Origin: an uncultured Bacteroidales bacterium
GTDB taxonomy: Bacteria > Bacteroidota > Bacteroidia > Bacteroidales > Paludibacteraceae
Direction: 5' to 3'
DNA: 55,543 nucleotides
Assembly: GCA_946411385.1 (NCBI GenBank)
Contig: CAMKDV010000016.1
Span: forward strand, 1 to 55,543
The notes beneath the pieces were generated by a model. The model saw only the letters and a list, made by a program, of their open reading frames with translations. It was not told the DNA's origin and ran no database searches. Positions 36,839 to 44,603 of this stretch are shown here, one piece after another; within the stretch, counting starts at the first letter, position 1, and every line of letters starts with the position of its first letter. Made by a program: the position numbers and the translations under genes.

Positions 36839-37798
36839 TTAGTATTCCCACAGATCCAACTCTGTATTCAGCAGTTCGCTCGCGATACGTTCCTGATCAC
36901 GATGAACAAACTCCTCGGTCAACTCTTTCTGACCCTGCACAATCATTCGATCGTACATATTGTCGTCACCGATGATATAAGACGTGTAAAGATGCTCGGC
37001 AAAGAAGTTGTCAAACGTCACACGCTTACTGCTGTTGTTCAAAGGAATCATGTACTTGCGTGCCATGAACGGACGCAGATGATCGAACAATATCCAGAAA
37101 CGAACCTGCGATACGAGGTTGTTGTACGGATCCGGTCCCTCACCCATAGCCGACTGCAACGGAGCGATGGCGATAATCTTCGTATAGAAACGCGACGTGT
37201 GCTTGTCAAAGAACACGACCTCCATCGTCAGATACTTGATCTGGTTGCGCACGTAGCCTGAGTAGCCGAAGGTGTTAATCTCCAGCGTATTGGTGATACT
37301 GTCGTCATACGTAACGAGGTACTCGTCACGATCGTCGGTATCCACAATCTCGTTCATCGGACGTACTGCAAACACCGTCTGCATATCCTTGTTGCGTTGC
37401 ACAATCATCGAGTCAAGGAAGAGCGGCTTGATACCACGGGGGTTAGCTCCGTACAGCGTCAAATACTCCTGACGTCCATCCAGTGTCGTGCGGCCGTTGA
37501 CTACTGCATCCAGGATCAGACGGAACAGACTCCAATACTTCGGGTCATCAGGGTTGGTAGGGAAATACAGCTGGAAGTTCTGCTTGTAGCGCATATCAAT
37601 AATACGATATATGATACGCGACCATACGATATCGTCGCTGCGGTGGAAAATCGTAGCGATGGTATCGGCGTTCTCATCCAACTCTTGCGTTTCGATACGT
37701 ACTGTTCCTAACTCATCGAAAAACGAATTGATGCGATGCTGCGCCTGCATTCCAAGCGTAGCACTGATCAATGCGATAATTAAAAAGGTTCTCTTCAT
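36839..37798 (-). CDS. gldN: Type IX secretion / gliding protein GldN (PorN)
   Basis: A 319-aa exported protein; signal peptide ends GMQAQ. The mature protein matches GldN/PorN: FHRSDDIVWSRIIYRIIDMR and DPKYWSLFRLILDAVVNGRT near the N-terminus, then VTFDNFFAEHLYTSYI later. GldN is periplasmic and forms with GldK the ring complex of the type IX secretion system under the outer membrane. It is the last gene of porP-gldK-gldL-gldM-gldN; a 75-base spacer with a large hairpin precedes it. Confidence 0.95.
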   Translation of the reverse strand: MKRTFLIIALISATLGMQAQHRINSFFDELGTVRIETQELDENADTIATIFHRSDDIVWSRIIYRIIDMRYKQNFQLYFPTNPDDPKYWSLFRLILDAVVNGRTTLDGRQEYLTLYGANPRGIKPLFLDSMIVQRNKDMQTVFAVRPMNEIVDTDDRDEYLVTYDDSITNTLEINTFGYSGYVRNQIKYLTMEVVFFDKHTSRFYTKIIAIAPLQSAMGEGPDPYNNLVSQVRFWILFDHLRPFMARKYMIPLNNSSKRVTFDNFFAEHLYTSYIIGDDNMYDRMIVQGQKELTEEFVHRDQERIASELLNTELDLWEY

Positions 37799-37825
37799 AC
37801 TAAGATGTTTTGAACTTTCGGTTTC

Positions 37826-37862
37826 GGAAGGTTCTTCCCGTTCTCACGGGAGGAAACCTTCC
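37826..37862 (-). promoter_or_regulatory. Intercistronic hairpin between gldM and gldN
   Basis: GGAAGGTT pairs with AACCTTCC and CTTCCCG with CGGGAGG (one G-T pair), loop TTCTCA: a strong stem inside the operon. It may set the gldM:gldN ratio by attenuation or processing. Confidence 0.6.
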
Positions 37863-37873
37863 ACCATAATAAT

Positions 37874-39448
37874 TTACTTCAGCACCAAGGTCAAGTTACC
37901 GTTGAAGAGCGTTTCAGCGCCACCTTTGGTGCGGTACTTGATGTTTTGTACGAGCACAAGGTCACCGCTCTTGAGCTGACCAATCTGCTTAAGCTGCGCA
38001 GCAGAGAACTTGTTACCGCTGGACTTACCTGTCTTACGCAAGATGTACGTATCAAAGCTGGTAATCTCGAAGGGTACTTCGAGCAGACCATCCTCACCGT
38101 AACCGATCTCCAGTACAGTATTTTTGTTCAGGTTCTTACGCGCAGTTTTGCTTGCATCAACCTGCTTGCCGGCATCCATGAAGTAAGGCGACGGCTGCGG
38201 CAGTCTCTGCACTTTGAATATCTTCTCACCCATCGTTGCCATACGGCCGTTCATATCGGCCAATACGGTTACTTTTACCTGCTTGGCATCTGCCTTCGGA
38301 CGAAGGATGTAGAACTTGCCCTGACGATGAACGTCAGCACCTACTACGTTTACCTTCAACTGGTTGTCAGTCATACCCGGAGCGGATACTACATAGCGGT
38401 TGTCGAAGTCACGATAGATGATGTTCAAATCCTCGTTCATCACCGATGCAGAAGGCTCGCCTACTACGAACGATGACGAGAACGGCATACTGATCGTATC
38501 ACGACCTTGCTTGTAACGAACAATACCTTCATAGGTCTGTACGCCCGAACCACTGGCCGTGCACCGGTAGATACCGTCTTCACCCAACTCAACGCCGTTG
38601 ACGAAGTAGTCAGGACGGGCAGTCGAGTCGGTAGCAGCCAGAATGATTTGTGCCTCATACTGGTCACCGCGAATAACGTAAGACGATTTCGGAATCACGT
38701 ATGCCTGAATATCGTTAGCCGTAAAGTCGTTAGCCGTAATACGCTGATACAGACGGGTTACAGTACGGTTCTCGTAAGCGCGGATATCGTTCTGATACTT
38801 CGTAAGGATAGCCATACATGCGCCGGCAGGCATTCCCTCGAATACGGATGCTTCCCAAGGAATTGAGTCTCCATCGTTGTTAACACCCTTCTCAGTATTG
38901 AAGATGCCACGGATGATCTGACCGGGCTTGCCGTTACGAGCACGCGGTGAATAGTGCTGCACGTTCATCAGCAGCTCACGATATGCCTCAATCTTCTCAC
39001 GCAGTACTTGACCGTTGTGTTTCGTAGGATCATCCTTGTCCCACTCCACCATAGCGTACTGACCTGGTTTGTCAAAGTCAGACTTGTTGATGATGGTGCG
39101 AGCCGTCGAGTCATACTTGTCAGCATCCACGAGCATGGCTACGTTTACCTTGAACTCCTGAATATAATTGTACAACTCGTCAGATGCTTTTCTCAACGAA
39201 TCTGCCTGCATATACAATGCTCCTACCTTCGCGGGGTTCTCTGCATAAGCACGTTCGAAACGCCTGTACTGCATCGCATTCTGCTCTACAGTATTATCCA
39301 AGGTGACGTGCAAACTGGCATCAACCTTTTCGAAGGCATCAAGCACGTTCGTACTTACGTTCAACGCCAACATGGCGGTAAGCACGAGGTACATCATACC
39401 AATCATTTTTTGTCTCGGGGTTTCCGGACAGTTTTTTGCTCCACCCAT
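37874..39448 (-). CDS. gldM: Type IX secretion motor protein GldM (PorM)
   Basis: A 524-aa inner membrane protein with one N-terminal transmembrane helix (MIGMMYLVLTAMLALNVSTN, about residues 15-34) and a long periplasmic part. The first part is helical (D1), with VLREKIEAYRELLMNVQ; later beta domains include the typical SYVIRGDQYEAQIILAATDS and LRKTGKSSGNKFSAAQLKQI. Together with GldL it forms the proton-driven rotary motor that powers the T9SS and gliding, reaching across the periplasm to GldK/GldN. It is 46 bases after gldL. Confidence 0.96.
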   Translation of the reverse strand: MGGAKNCPETPRQKMIGMMYLVLTAMLALNVSTNVLDAFEKVDASLHVTLDNTVEQNAMQYRRFERAYAENPAKVGALYMQADSLRKASDELYNYIQEFKVNVAMLVDADKYDSTARTIINKSDFDKPGQYAMVEWDKDDPTKHNGQVLREKIEAYRELLMNVQHYSPRARNGKPGQIIRGIFNTEKGVNNDGDSIPWEASVFEGMPAGACMAILTKYQNDIRAYENRTVTRLYQRITANDFTANDIQAYVIPKSSYVIRGDQYEAQIILAATDSTARPDYFVNGVELGEDGIYRCTASGSGVQTYEGIVRYKQGRDTISMPFSSSFVVGEPSASVMNEDLNIIYRDFDNRYVVSAPGMTDNQLKVNVVGADVHRQGKFYILRPKADAKQVKVTVLADMNGRMATMGEKIFKVQRLPQPSPYFMDAGKQVDASKTARKNLNKNTVLEIGYGEDGLLEVPFEITSFDTYILRKTGKSSGNKFSAAQLKQIGQLKSGDLVLVQNIKYRTKGGAETLFNGNLTLVLK

Positions 39449-39494
39449 TTCAGAAATTTGGATTTATAGGGTTATACTTTCTCAAACGGATTGC

Positions 39495-40358
39495 TTATGC
39501 CAGTGCGTTGAGCATATTGCCGTAAACCTTATTCAGGTCAGCCACCTGTGCAGCCAGTTGCTTTGCAGCAGCCTCGTACGACTCACTGCTCTTGGCAGCA
39601 GCAGCGGCAGCAGCGGCAGCTTTCTTCATATCCTCTGCCATCAGCTCAACCTGAGCGGTAGCGGCGTTCGTCTTGTCAGCTTGCAGTTTGAGAGCATCAG
39701 CCTGAGCTTGTACGTTCTTGAGTTGCAGTTCGTATACAGCGTTCAGGTTGTTCAGGTTCGAGTTAACGGTATTCAGACCATTCTGATAAGCCTCGGTCTG
39801 ATCCGACATGCTCGTTGCCGATGCAGCAAACTTCTCCATAGCCGAACCTGCCTCTTCCATCTTCGTGCCGAGCTTGTGGGTAGCTACTGCTATCTCGCCC
39901 AGATCGTTGAGTTGTGCAGCCGTCTTGGCTAACTTTTGAATACCTTCACTCAGGCTGGCCTGCTCCTTGTCGGAAAGCGAACCGGTAGGAATACTCGTAC
40001 CGCCATTACCGCCTGCGGGAGCGTTCGTTCCCAGAAGGGTCGGTCTCTCTTTCTTCGATACCTCTTCAAAAAGTTCAGGGTTAGCACCATGCTCCAGAGA
40101 GATAAGTTGCGGGAATACTTGCTCCCATTCATATACCGGGTGCGGAGCATCCAACACACCGATGATAAACAGGAACGCTTCGGTGAACATACCGAGCATC
40201 AGCACCTGTGATGCACCCGGCCAGTGCAAGATCTTAAACAACGCACCGATGATAACGACTGATGCACCTACCGAATAAACGATACCGGTAATACGCTGGC
40301 CTTTGTACGATGTGTACCACGCCATGAATCCACCTTTTTTTTCTGCTTTGTTAGCCAT
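39495..40358 (-). CDS. gldL: Type IX secretion motor protein GldL (PorL)
   Basis: A 287-aa inner membrane protein. Two N-terminal helices (ITGIVYSVGASVVIIGALFK and the following VLMLGMFTEAFLFIIGVLDA) enclose the charged motif HWPGASQ, and a conserved acidic residue in the second helix (FTEAF) is the likely proton-path residue of the GldLM motor. The cytoplasmic part is long, helical and Ala-rich (a run of nine Ala near residue 245) and probably forms a coiled coil. Promoter not seen; co-transcribed with gldK upstream. Confidence 0.96.
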   Translation of the reverse strand: MANKAEKKGGFMAWYTSYKGQRITGIVYSVGASVVIIGALFKILHWPGASQVLMLGMFTEAFLFIIGVLDAPHPVYEWEQVFPQLISLEHGANPELFEEVSKKERPTLLGTNAPAGGNGGTSIPTGSLSDKEQASLSEGIQKLAKTAAQLNDLGEIAVATHKLGTKMEEAGSAMEKFAASATSMSDQTEAYQNGLNTVNSNLNNLNAVYELQLKNVQAQADALKLQADKTNAATAQVELMAEDMKKAAAAAAAAAKSSESYEAAAKQLAAQVADLNKVYGNMLNALA

Positions 40359-40411
40359 TTTTTTGAAAAATTAAATGATATAACTTTATGTTAACTTTAT
40401 TTCTATCTTAA

Positions 40412-41803
40412 TTATTCACCAATCAGCGAACGCACGCAACGGAAGCCGATATACGGACGGCTCTCGTACTGATACTCGTAGTCACGTGCTCCGCACTGGA
40501 GATAGTCTTTCACGTCTTTCCAGCTACCGCCCTTAATCACCTTGCGTTTGAGCTGGTCAGGATCGTTCTTGCGAGCCATGTATGCGTGGTTCGGGTTGTA
40601 ATCGTGGATAATCATGTTCGAAGTGGGAGCAAAAGTCTCCATTGTCCACTCCGACACGTTACCTGCCATGTCGAACAATCCGAAATCGTTTGGACGGTAC
40701 GAAGCTACAGCCATCGGGGCGTTGCCGGTATCATCGTTGTACGCACCATGGTAGGGCTTGAAGTTGGCAAGGAAGCAACCTTTGTAGTCACGTACATAGT
40801 TGCTGCCCCAAGGATACATCGCCATCTTCCTTCCGCCACGGGCTGCATACTCCCACTCGGCTTCCGTCGGCAGACGATATACTTGAGCATCCAAGTGTGT
40901 GTTGTCGGACATAATCTTCGTACGCCAGTTGCAGAATGCGTGCGCCTGCTCCCAGGTAACACCTACTACAGGATAGTTGGCATAACCGTGATGCGAGAAG
41001 TACTTGAGCATCTTCGGGTCGTTGTAAGCATACTGGAAGTCACGAATCCACACCATCGTATCCGGATAGATGTTGATGATACACTCCGTATACAGGTCAC
41101 GAGGCTCTACCAGACGACGGATGATGGTCGTATCGAAGATAGCACCGGTCTCGTCCACCCAGAACGAGTCCACACGTGCACGTGCGTTATCGGGATACTT
41201 ACCCTTGGCTACGTCGAACTTATTCTCCTGAAGCTTGGCCTGATCGTAGTTTTTCCAAGCATAGTGATAGTGCATACGGTTCGTGTTGAACGTATTGTCC
41301 GAATAGAAAAGCGGACGCAAAGCGGCATGAACCTCCTCGTCTGTCTTGTACTTGTTCCAAGGAATCTTGGTAGCAGCCGACCAGTTGATGGCGGTATCCG
41401 GCTCAATCTCCTCGATATACTCATCCTTCGGCAGCACCATGAACTGTGCTCCATCGGCGTACTCGTCGTTGGCATAAGCACGGATGAGCAGCGACATAGC
41501 AATCGAGTCGCGTACCCACAGCACAAACTGCTTGTACTCGTTGTTCGTGATCTCCGTCTCATCCATCCAGAATGCATCTACGGTCGACATGATCTTGTTG
41601 TCGGGCAAGGTGTAGAGGTTGGACTGAGCGTTCTCGCCTTTCATGAAACTACCCTTGCGGATAAGAATCATGCCAAACGGGTCAGCCTCCGTAAAATTCT
41701 TTGCTTTGGTTGCACCTACCAATTCGCCTGCAGGTTTGTTGCAGCCTACCAACGCTATCAACAGCGTCAGGATTGGCAGAATAGTTTTCAGTTTCATATT
41801 CAT
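40412..41803 (-). CDS. gldK: Type IX secretion lipoprotein GldK (PorK)
   Basis: A 463-aa lipoprotein; signal peptide ends LVGC (Cys about residue 21). The mature protein has the formylglycine-generating-enzyme/sulfatase-modifying fold typical of GldK: PFGMILIRKGSFMKG, WMDETEITNNEYKQFVLW, YRLPTEAEWEYAARGG, GNVSEWTMETF, and the end VIKGGSWKDVKDYLQCGARD. In GldK this fold is structural; it builds the outer-membrane-attached ring with GldN. It lies 87 bases after porP; that spacer has two small hairpins. Confidence 0.96.
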   Translation of the reverse strand: MNMKLKTILPILTLLIALVGCNKPAGELVGATKAKNFTEADPFGMILIRKGSFMKGENAQSNLYTLPDNKIMSTVDAFWMDETEITNNEYKQFVLWVRDSIAMSLLIRAYANDEYADGAQFMVLPKDEYIEEIEPDTAINWSAATKIPWNKYKTDEEVHAALRPLFYSDNTFNTNRMHYHYAWKNYDQAKLQENKFDVAKGKYPDNARARVDSFWVDETGAIFDTTIIRRLVEPRDLYTECIINIYPDTMVWIRDFQYAYNDPKMLKYFSHHGYANYPVVGVTWEQAHAFCNWRTKIMSDNTHLDAQVYRLPTEAEWEYAARGGRKMAMYPWGSNYVRDYKGCFLANFKPYHGAYNDDTGNAPMAVASYRPNDFGLFDMAGNVSEWTMETFAPTSNMIIHDYNPNHAYMARKNDPDQLKRKVIKGGSWKDVKDYLQCGARDYEYQYESRPYIGFRCVRSLIGE

Positions 41804-41830
41804 CTACGTTATGATGTTTCTATTGTTCGT

Positions 41831-41879
41831 TTCAGCGACGGTGGCTGAAGCCTTTTTTTGTTGCAGCCCCGTTGGGCTG
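41831..41879. promoter_or_regulatory. Double hairpin in the porP-gldK spacer
   Basis: TTCAGC/GCTGAA at 41831-41849 and CAGCCC-CGTT-GGGCTG at 41864-41879. Possible processing or attenuation structure inside the T9SS operon. Confidence 0.45.
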
Positions 41880-41890
41880 AATGCTTTTTC

Positions 41891-42856
41891 CTACAAGTAC
41901 CGCACACTTTTGTATTTGTTCGTGCGTTTCGGTTTCAGTATGTCGAAGCCGTAAGCCAGGTATAATTCGTGTGAGCCGTAACTCTCGTATATCAGTTTGG
42001 ATGTCGGCAACTCGTATGTGTAACCTATCTGCAGTCCGGATATTATGTCCATCCCGAGCAGTATGCCTACGTTCCCCAAGATGCGGTAGCTCAACCCGAA
42101 ACGGTATTTGTCTTTCACTTCCGCCATCATGGCTATGTTCACATCCCAGCCTCGGAAGTCTGTCATCACCATCAGCGAGGGTTTGAGCATCCAGTTCTTG
42201 TTTTTCAGCCTCCAGTTGTATCCGCCGGCAAGGTAGAGCGTCCCTTTCAGGTGGAAGTCCGATTCATCGCTCCAATGTAGCGTCGGATAGGTCAAGTGAC
42301 TCATGCTTGCGCTTACCCACCAGGTCGGTGCCGAGTACCAGATGCCTACTCCCAAATCGAACGTCATTCCGTTGCCTCCTTGTCCCGTTGGCAGTGCCGG
42401 ATCGGATGATGAGAAGTAATCAGCGCTCAACTTGCTCAGGTTCACACTGTCGTTGGCAAAACTGATGTTCACAAATCCCAGGTCGGCTCCTACTGCCAAT
42501 GTTCCCTTTCCGATGCGATGGCGGTACGCATATTGCACGTGTAGTGCCTGATTGGAGAACAAACCGAACCGGTCATTCATGAATCGTACCCCTGCCGCAT
42601 GTTTCGTCTTTCCGATGATAAAGGGCGAACTGAAGGAGAAATATGTCGTCATCGGTGCATTCTTGATGCCTGTGAATTGCATCCGGTGCATACCGGCTAC
42701 TTTCATCAGGTCATCCTCTCCCGCCGCTGCGGGATTGTAGGCTGTCGGTAAATACATGTATTGTCCTATCTGCGGATCAAACTGTGCCCGCACGGCTATA
42801 CTCGCACAACCAATCAGCCAACCGATGATCAGGACGCGTTTAATATTCCTCTTCAT
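41891..42856 (-). CDS. porP: PorP/SprF-family type IX secretion outer membrane protein
   Basis: A 321-aa protein; signal peptide ends IAVRAQ. The mature start FDPQIGQYMYLPTAYNPAAA is the PorP/SprF signature, followed by beta-barrel-like strands to the C-terminus. PorP/SprF proteins sit in the outer membrane, associate with GldK, and help export or anchor specific T9SS cargo. It directly precedes gldKLMN, as in Porphyromonas-type loci. The start overlaps the end of the DUF2795 gene by 17 bases, implying translational coupling. Confidence 0.93.
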   Translation of the reverse strand: MKRNIKRVLIIGWLIGCASIAVRAQFDPQIGQYMYLPTAYNPAAAGEDDLMKVAGMHRMQFTGIKNAPMTTYFSFSSPFIIGKTKHAAGVRFMNDRFGLFSNQALHVQYAYRHRIGKGTLAVGADLGFVNISFANDSVNLSKLSADYFSSSDPALPTGQGGNGMTFDLGVGIWYSAPTWWVSASMSHLTYPTLHWSDESDFHLKGTLYLAGGYNWRLKNKNWMLKPSLMVMTDFRGWDVNIAMMAEVKDKYRFGLSYRILGNVGILLGMDIISGLQIGYTYELPTSKLIYESYGSHELYLAYGFDILKPKRTNKYKSVRYL

Positions 42857-43061
42857 TAAAGAAGAAATCGTCCTTTGTGGGGAAATCAGGCCAAAGATCT
42901 TCTATTGACTCAAATTCCTCCTCGTCATCCTCAATCTCGTTGAGGTTCTCAATCACTTCCATCGGAGCACCCGTACGCTGAGCATAATCCAGCAGCTCGT
43001 CGCGCGTAGCAGGCCACGGCGCATCTTCCAATTTGGACGCCAGTTCCAGATTCCAATACAT
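42840..43061 (-). CDS. DUF2795 small acidic protein, first gene of the T9SS operon
   Basis: A 73-aa, very acidic protein: KLEDAPWPATRDELLDYAQR, then GAPMEVIENLNEIEDDEEEF, SIEDLWPDFPTKDDFFFNEE. This is the DUF2795 pattern seen in Bacteroidota; role unknown. No signal peptide, so cytoplasmic. It overlaps porP by 17 bases and lies behind the only clear promoter of the T9SS cluster (43203-43234), which makes it the lead gene of that transcript. A regulatory or assembly role for secretion is an inference from position. Confidence 0.82.
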   Translation of the reverse strand: MYWNLELASKLEDAPWPATRDELLDYAQRTGAPMEVIENLNEIEDDEEEFESIEDLWPDFPTKDDFFFNEEEY

Positions 43062-43202
43062 AGCTCTTTTGTTGTTTACTGTTTTCTCATCAATTTGTGT
43101 CCCGTTTTGCGTAACATTTCATGCGGCATTTGCACCGCATTTAGCAGCCCAATATACGCACGAAGATGCGCGCCTCGGGCGCACTCTACGCAAAATTTCG
43201 CA
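43062..43202 (-). promoter_or_regulatory. Structured leader of the DUF2795-porP-gldKLMN transcript
   Basis: About 135 bases of 5' untranslated sequence with at least two stems: ATGCGG/CCGCAT around 43119-43140 and a GC-rich GCGC...GCGC stem around 43165-43185. No known riboswitch class is recognised. Confidence 0.4.
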
Positions 43203-43234
43203 CAAAGTTAATAAAAAATATCGAATTGTGCAAG
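43203..43234 (-). promoter_or_regulatory. Promoter of the T9SS operon
   Basis: Minus strand CTTG (43234-43231; one mismatch to TTTG), 20 bases, TAACTTTG (43210-43203). It lies just past the adenosyltransferase stop codon. Confidence 0.6.
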
Positions 43235-43251
43235 TTTTTTTGCATTTTTTT

Positions 43252-43794
43252 TCACTTTTTCCACAAAAAAGGTGCTTTTTTTTGCATTATGACACATTTT
43301 CTCGCCAATACATAACAAAAATCCGACAATCTATTCACAAATTGGAGTGCAACCGGCATGTTCGGATCAGGCTCGTTTTCGTCCAACCGTACCATCAATC
43401 TTTCCAGCCTTCGTGTCACCGTTCGGCATACATGTGCCGTAGCTATCATTACGCTGCCCGTCGGCAGGGTAAATGCCCTCAATACCGGCAGGTCTTTTTG
43501 TATGGCATCTATCCATTGCTCCAACTGCTGCACCTCGGCTGCCGTTATCCATTCGCCGGCTGCCGACGAAAGCATAGCGCCCAGGTTGAACAGCTTGTTC
43601 TGCACCCATAGTATCTGCTCGGCATAGTCTGCACCGCCCTCGGTCTCGCTCAGAAGGCTGTGAAGCACACCGAAATGTGCATTCAGCTCATCAGCGGTTC
43701 CGTAGGTCTCCAGGCGCAACTCGGCTTTGCTCACCCGCACGCCGTTGGCGAGCGAGGTCACACCTTTGTCTCCCGTCTTGGTGTAAATCTTCAT
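43252..43794 (-). CDS. PduO-type cob(I)alamin adenosyltransferase
   Basis: A 180-aa enzyme that makes adenosylcobalamin from cob(I)alamin and ATP. It has the PduO-type ATP-binding opening MKIYTKTGDKGVTSLANGVR, YGTADELNAHFGVL, and the later helices AHVCRTVTRRLERLM and QFVNRLSDFCYVLARK, matching the usual R-R-x-E-R and N-R-L-S-D motifs. No signal peptide, so cytoplasmic. It overlaps the methyltransferase stop by ATGA. A cobalamin-dependent enzyme is not encoded nearby. Confidence 0.93.
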   Translation of the reverse strand: MKIYTKTGDKGVTSLANGVRVSKAELRLETYGTADELNAHFGVLHSLLSETEGGADYAEQILWVQNKLFNLGAMLSSAAGEWITAAEVQQLEQWIDAIQKDLPVLRAFTLPTGSVMIATAHVCRTVTRRLERLMVRLDENEPDPNMPVALQFVNRLSDFCYVLARKCVIMQKKAPFLWKK

Positions 43795-44603
43795 ATCCTT
43801 AGTTTGTAATGTTTCCTCATCAAATGCGGATTGAACAGCACGACACCTACATGGTACAAGTCCAGCGTGCTGGTCACTTTCTCCATAGCCTGTATAGTCT
43901 TCCAGGCCTGCTCCATCCCGGGCGAATGATGTATGTCATCCACAATGTAGATGCTATGCGGCTGCGCTGCGGACAGCAACTGGCGGAAATACCTTAGCGT
44001 TGCCTCACAAGTATGGTTTGCGTCCAAGTAGGCTATATCCACCTGCTTCGGACATGACGGCGCAAGCGTATCGTCGATATTCCCCGTTATCTGACGGATA
44101 TTCGTCAGCACGAGGCTCTTCCACACTCCCGCTGCAATCTTCGCCACTTCCGGCGCACCTTCGTACGTCAGCACGCTGTTCTGCTCGTCGGGCGATGCCA
44201 GATAAGCGGTAGTGATGCCGAGCGATGTACCCAGCTCCACGATGTTCAGCGGCCGCTGTTGCTGTTCCGTCAGATAGTTTACCGTGCGGAACAGCAGCTG
44301 CGCTATCTTGGGTTTCTCAAGATGCGTGCGCGCTATATCGCTTACACGCCGCCTGACATCAGCCGGTGCACCGCTACCACCTGTGCCGTAGTCCGTCTGG
44401 CTGACCACATCTCTGCACGACAATAGCCGCTGCCGCTGCTGCTCTATCGGAGCAAAGGCATAATAGGCATTGTCGTCATACACAATCATCCGTACGAAAT
44501 GGAACAACGAGGGAGAGTGTATCCCTTCGCCGCCCGTGTTCCACGCCGTCAGCTGATGTCGGATGAAACTGCCGAGGCGATATGCGGCTTGGCGAGCGGA
44601 CAC
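43791..44603 (-). CDS. Class I SAM-dependent methyltransferase
   Basis: A 270-aa cytoplasmic protein. The SAM-binding motif I is NIVELGTSLGITTAYLA near residue 120. The acidic strand YLDANHTCEATLRYF (~185) and VDDIHHSPGMEQAW (~215) fit O-methyltransferase-type metal/substrate residues. The N-terminus (GSFIRHQLTAWNTGGEGIHS) matches a Bacteroidota subgroup always annotated only as methyltransferase. The substrate is unknown. The gene follows the His-rich lipoprotein gene without a gap and overlaps the adenosyltransferase. Confidence 0.85.
   Translation of the reverse strand: MSARQAAYRLGSFIRHQLTAWNTGGEGIHSPSLFHFVRMIVYDDNAYYAFAPIEQQRQRLLSCRDVVSQTDYGTGGSGAPADVRRRVSDIARTHLEKPKIAQLLFRTVNYLTEQQQRPLNIVELGTSLGITTAYLASPDEQNSVLTYEGAPEVAKIAAGVWKSLVLTNIRQITGNIDDTLAPSCPKQVDIAYLDANHTCEATLRYFRQLLSAAQPHSIYIVDDIHHSPGMEQAWKTIQAMEKVTSTLDLYHVGVVLFNPHLMRKHYKLRI

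Noticed and set aside
40412..41803. GldK as an active sulfatase-modifying enzyme
   Set aside because: Context and length are those of the structural T9SS lipoprotein.
40586..41848. 420-codon plus frame opposite gldK
   Set aside because: Shadow of a well-conserved GldK gene.
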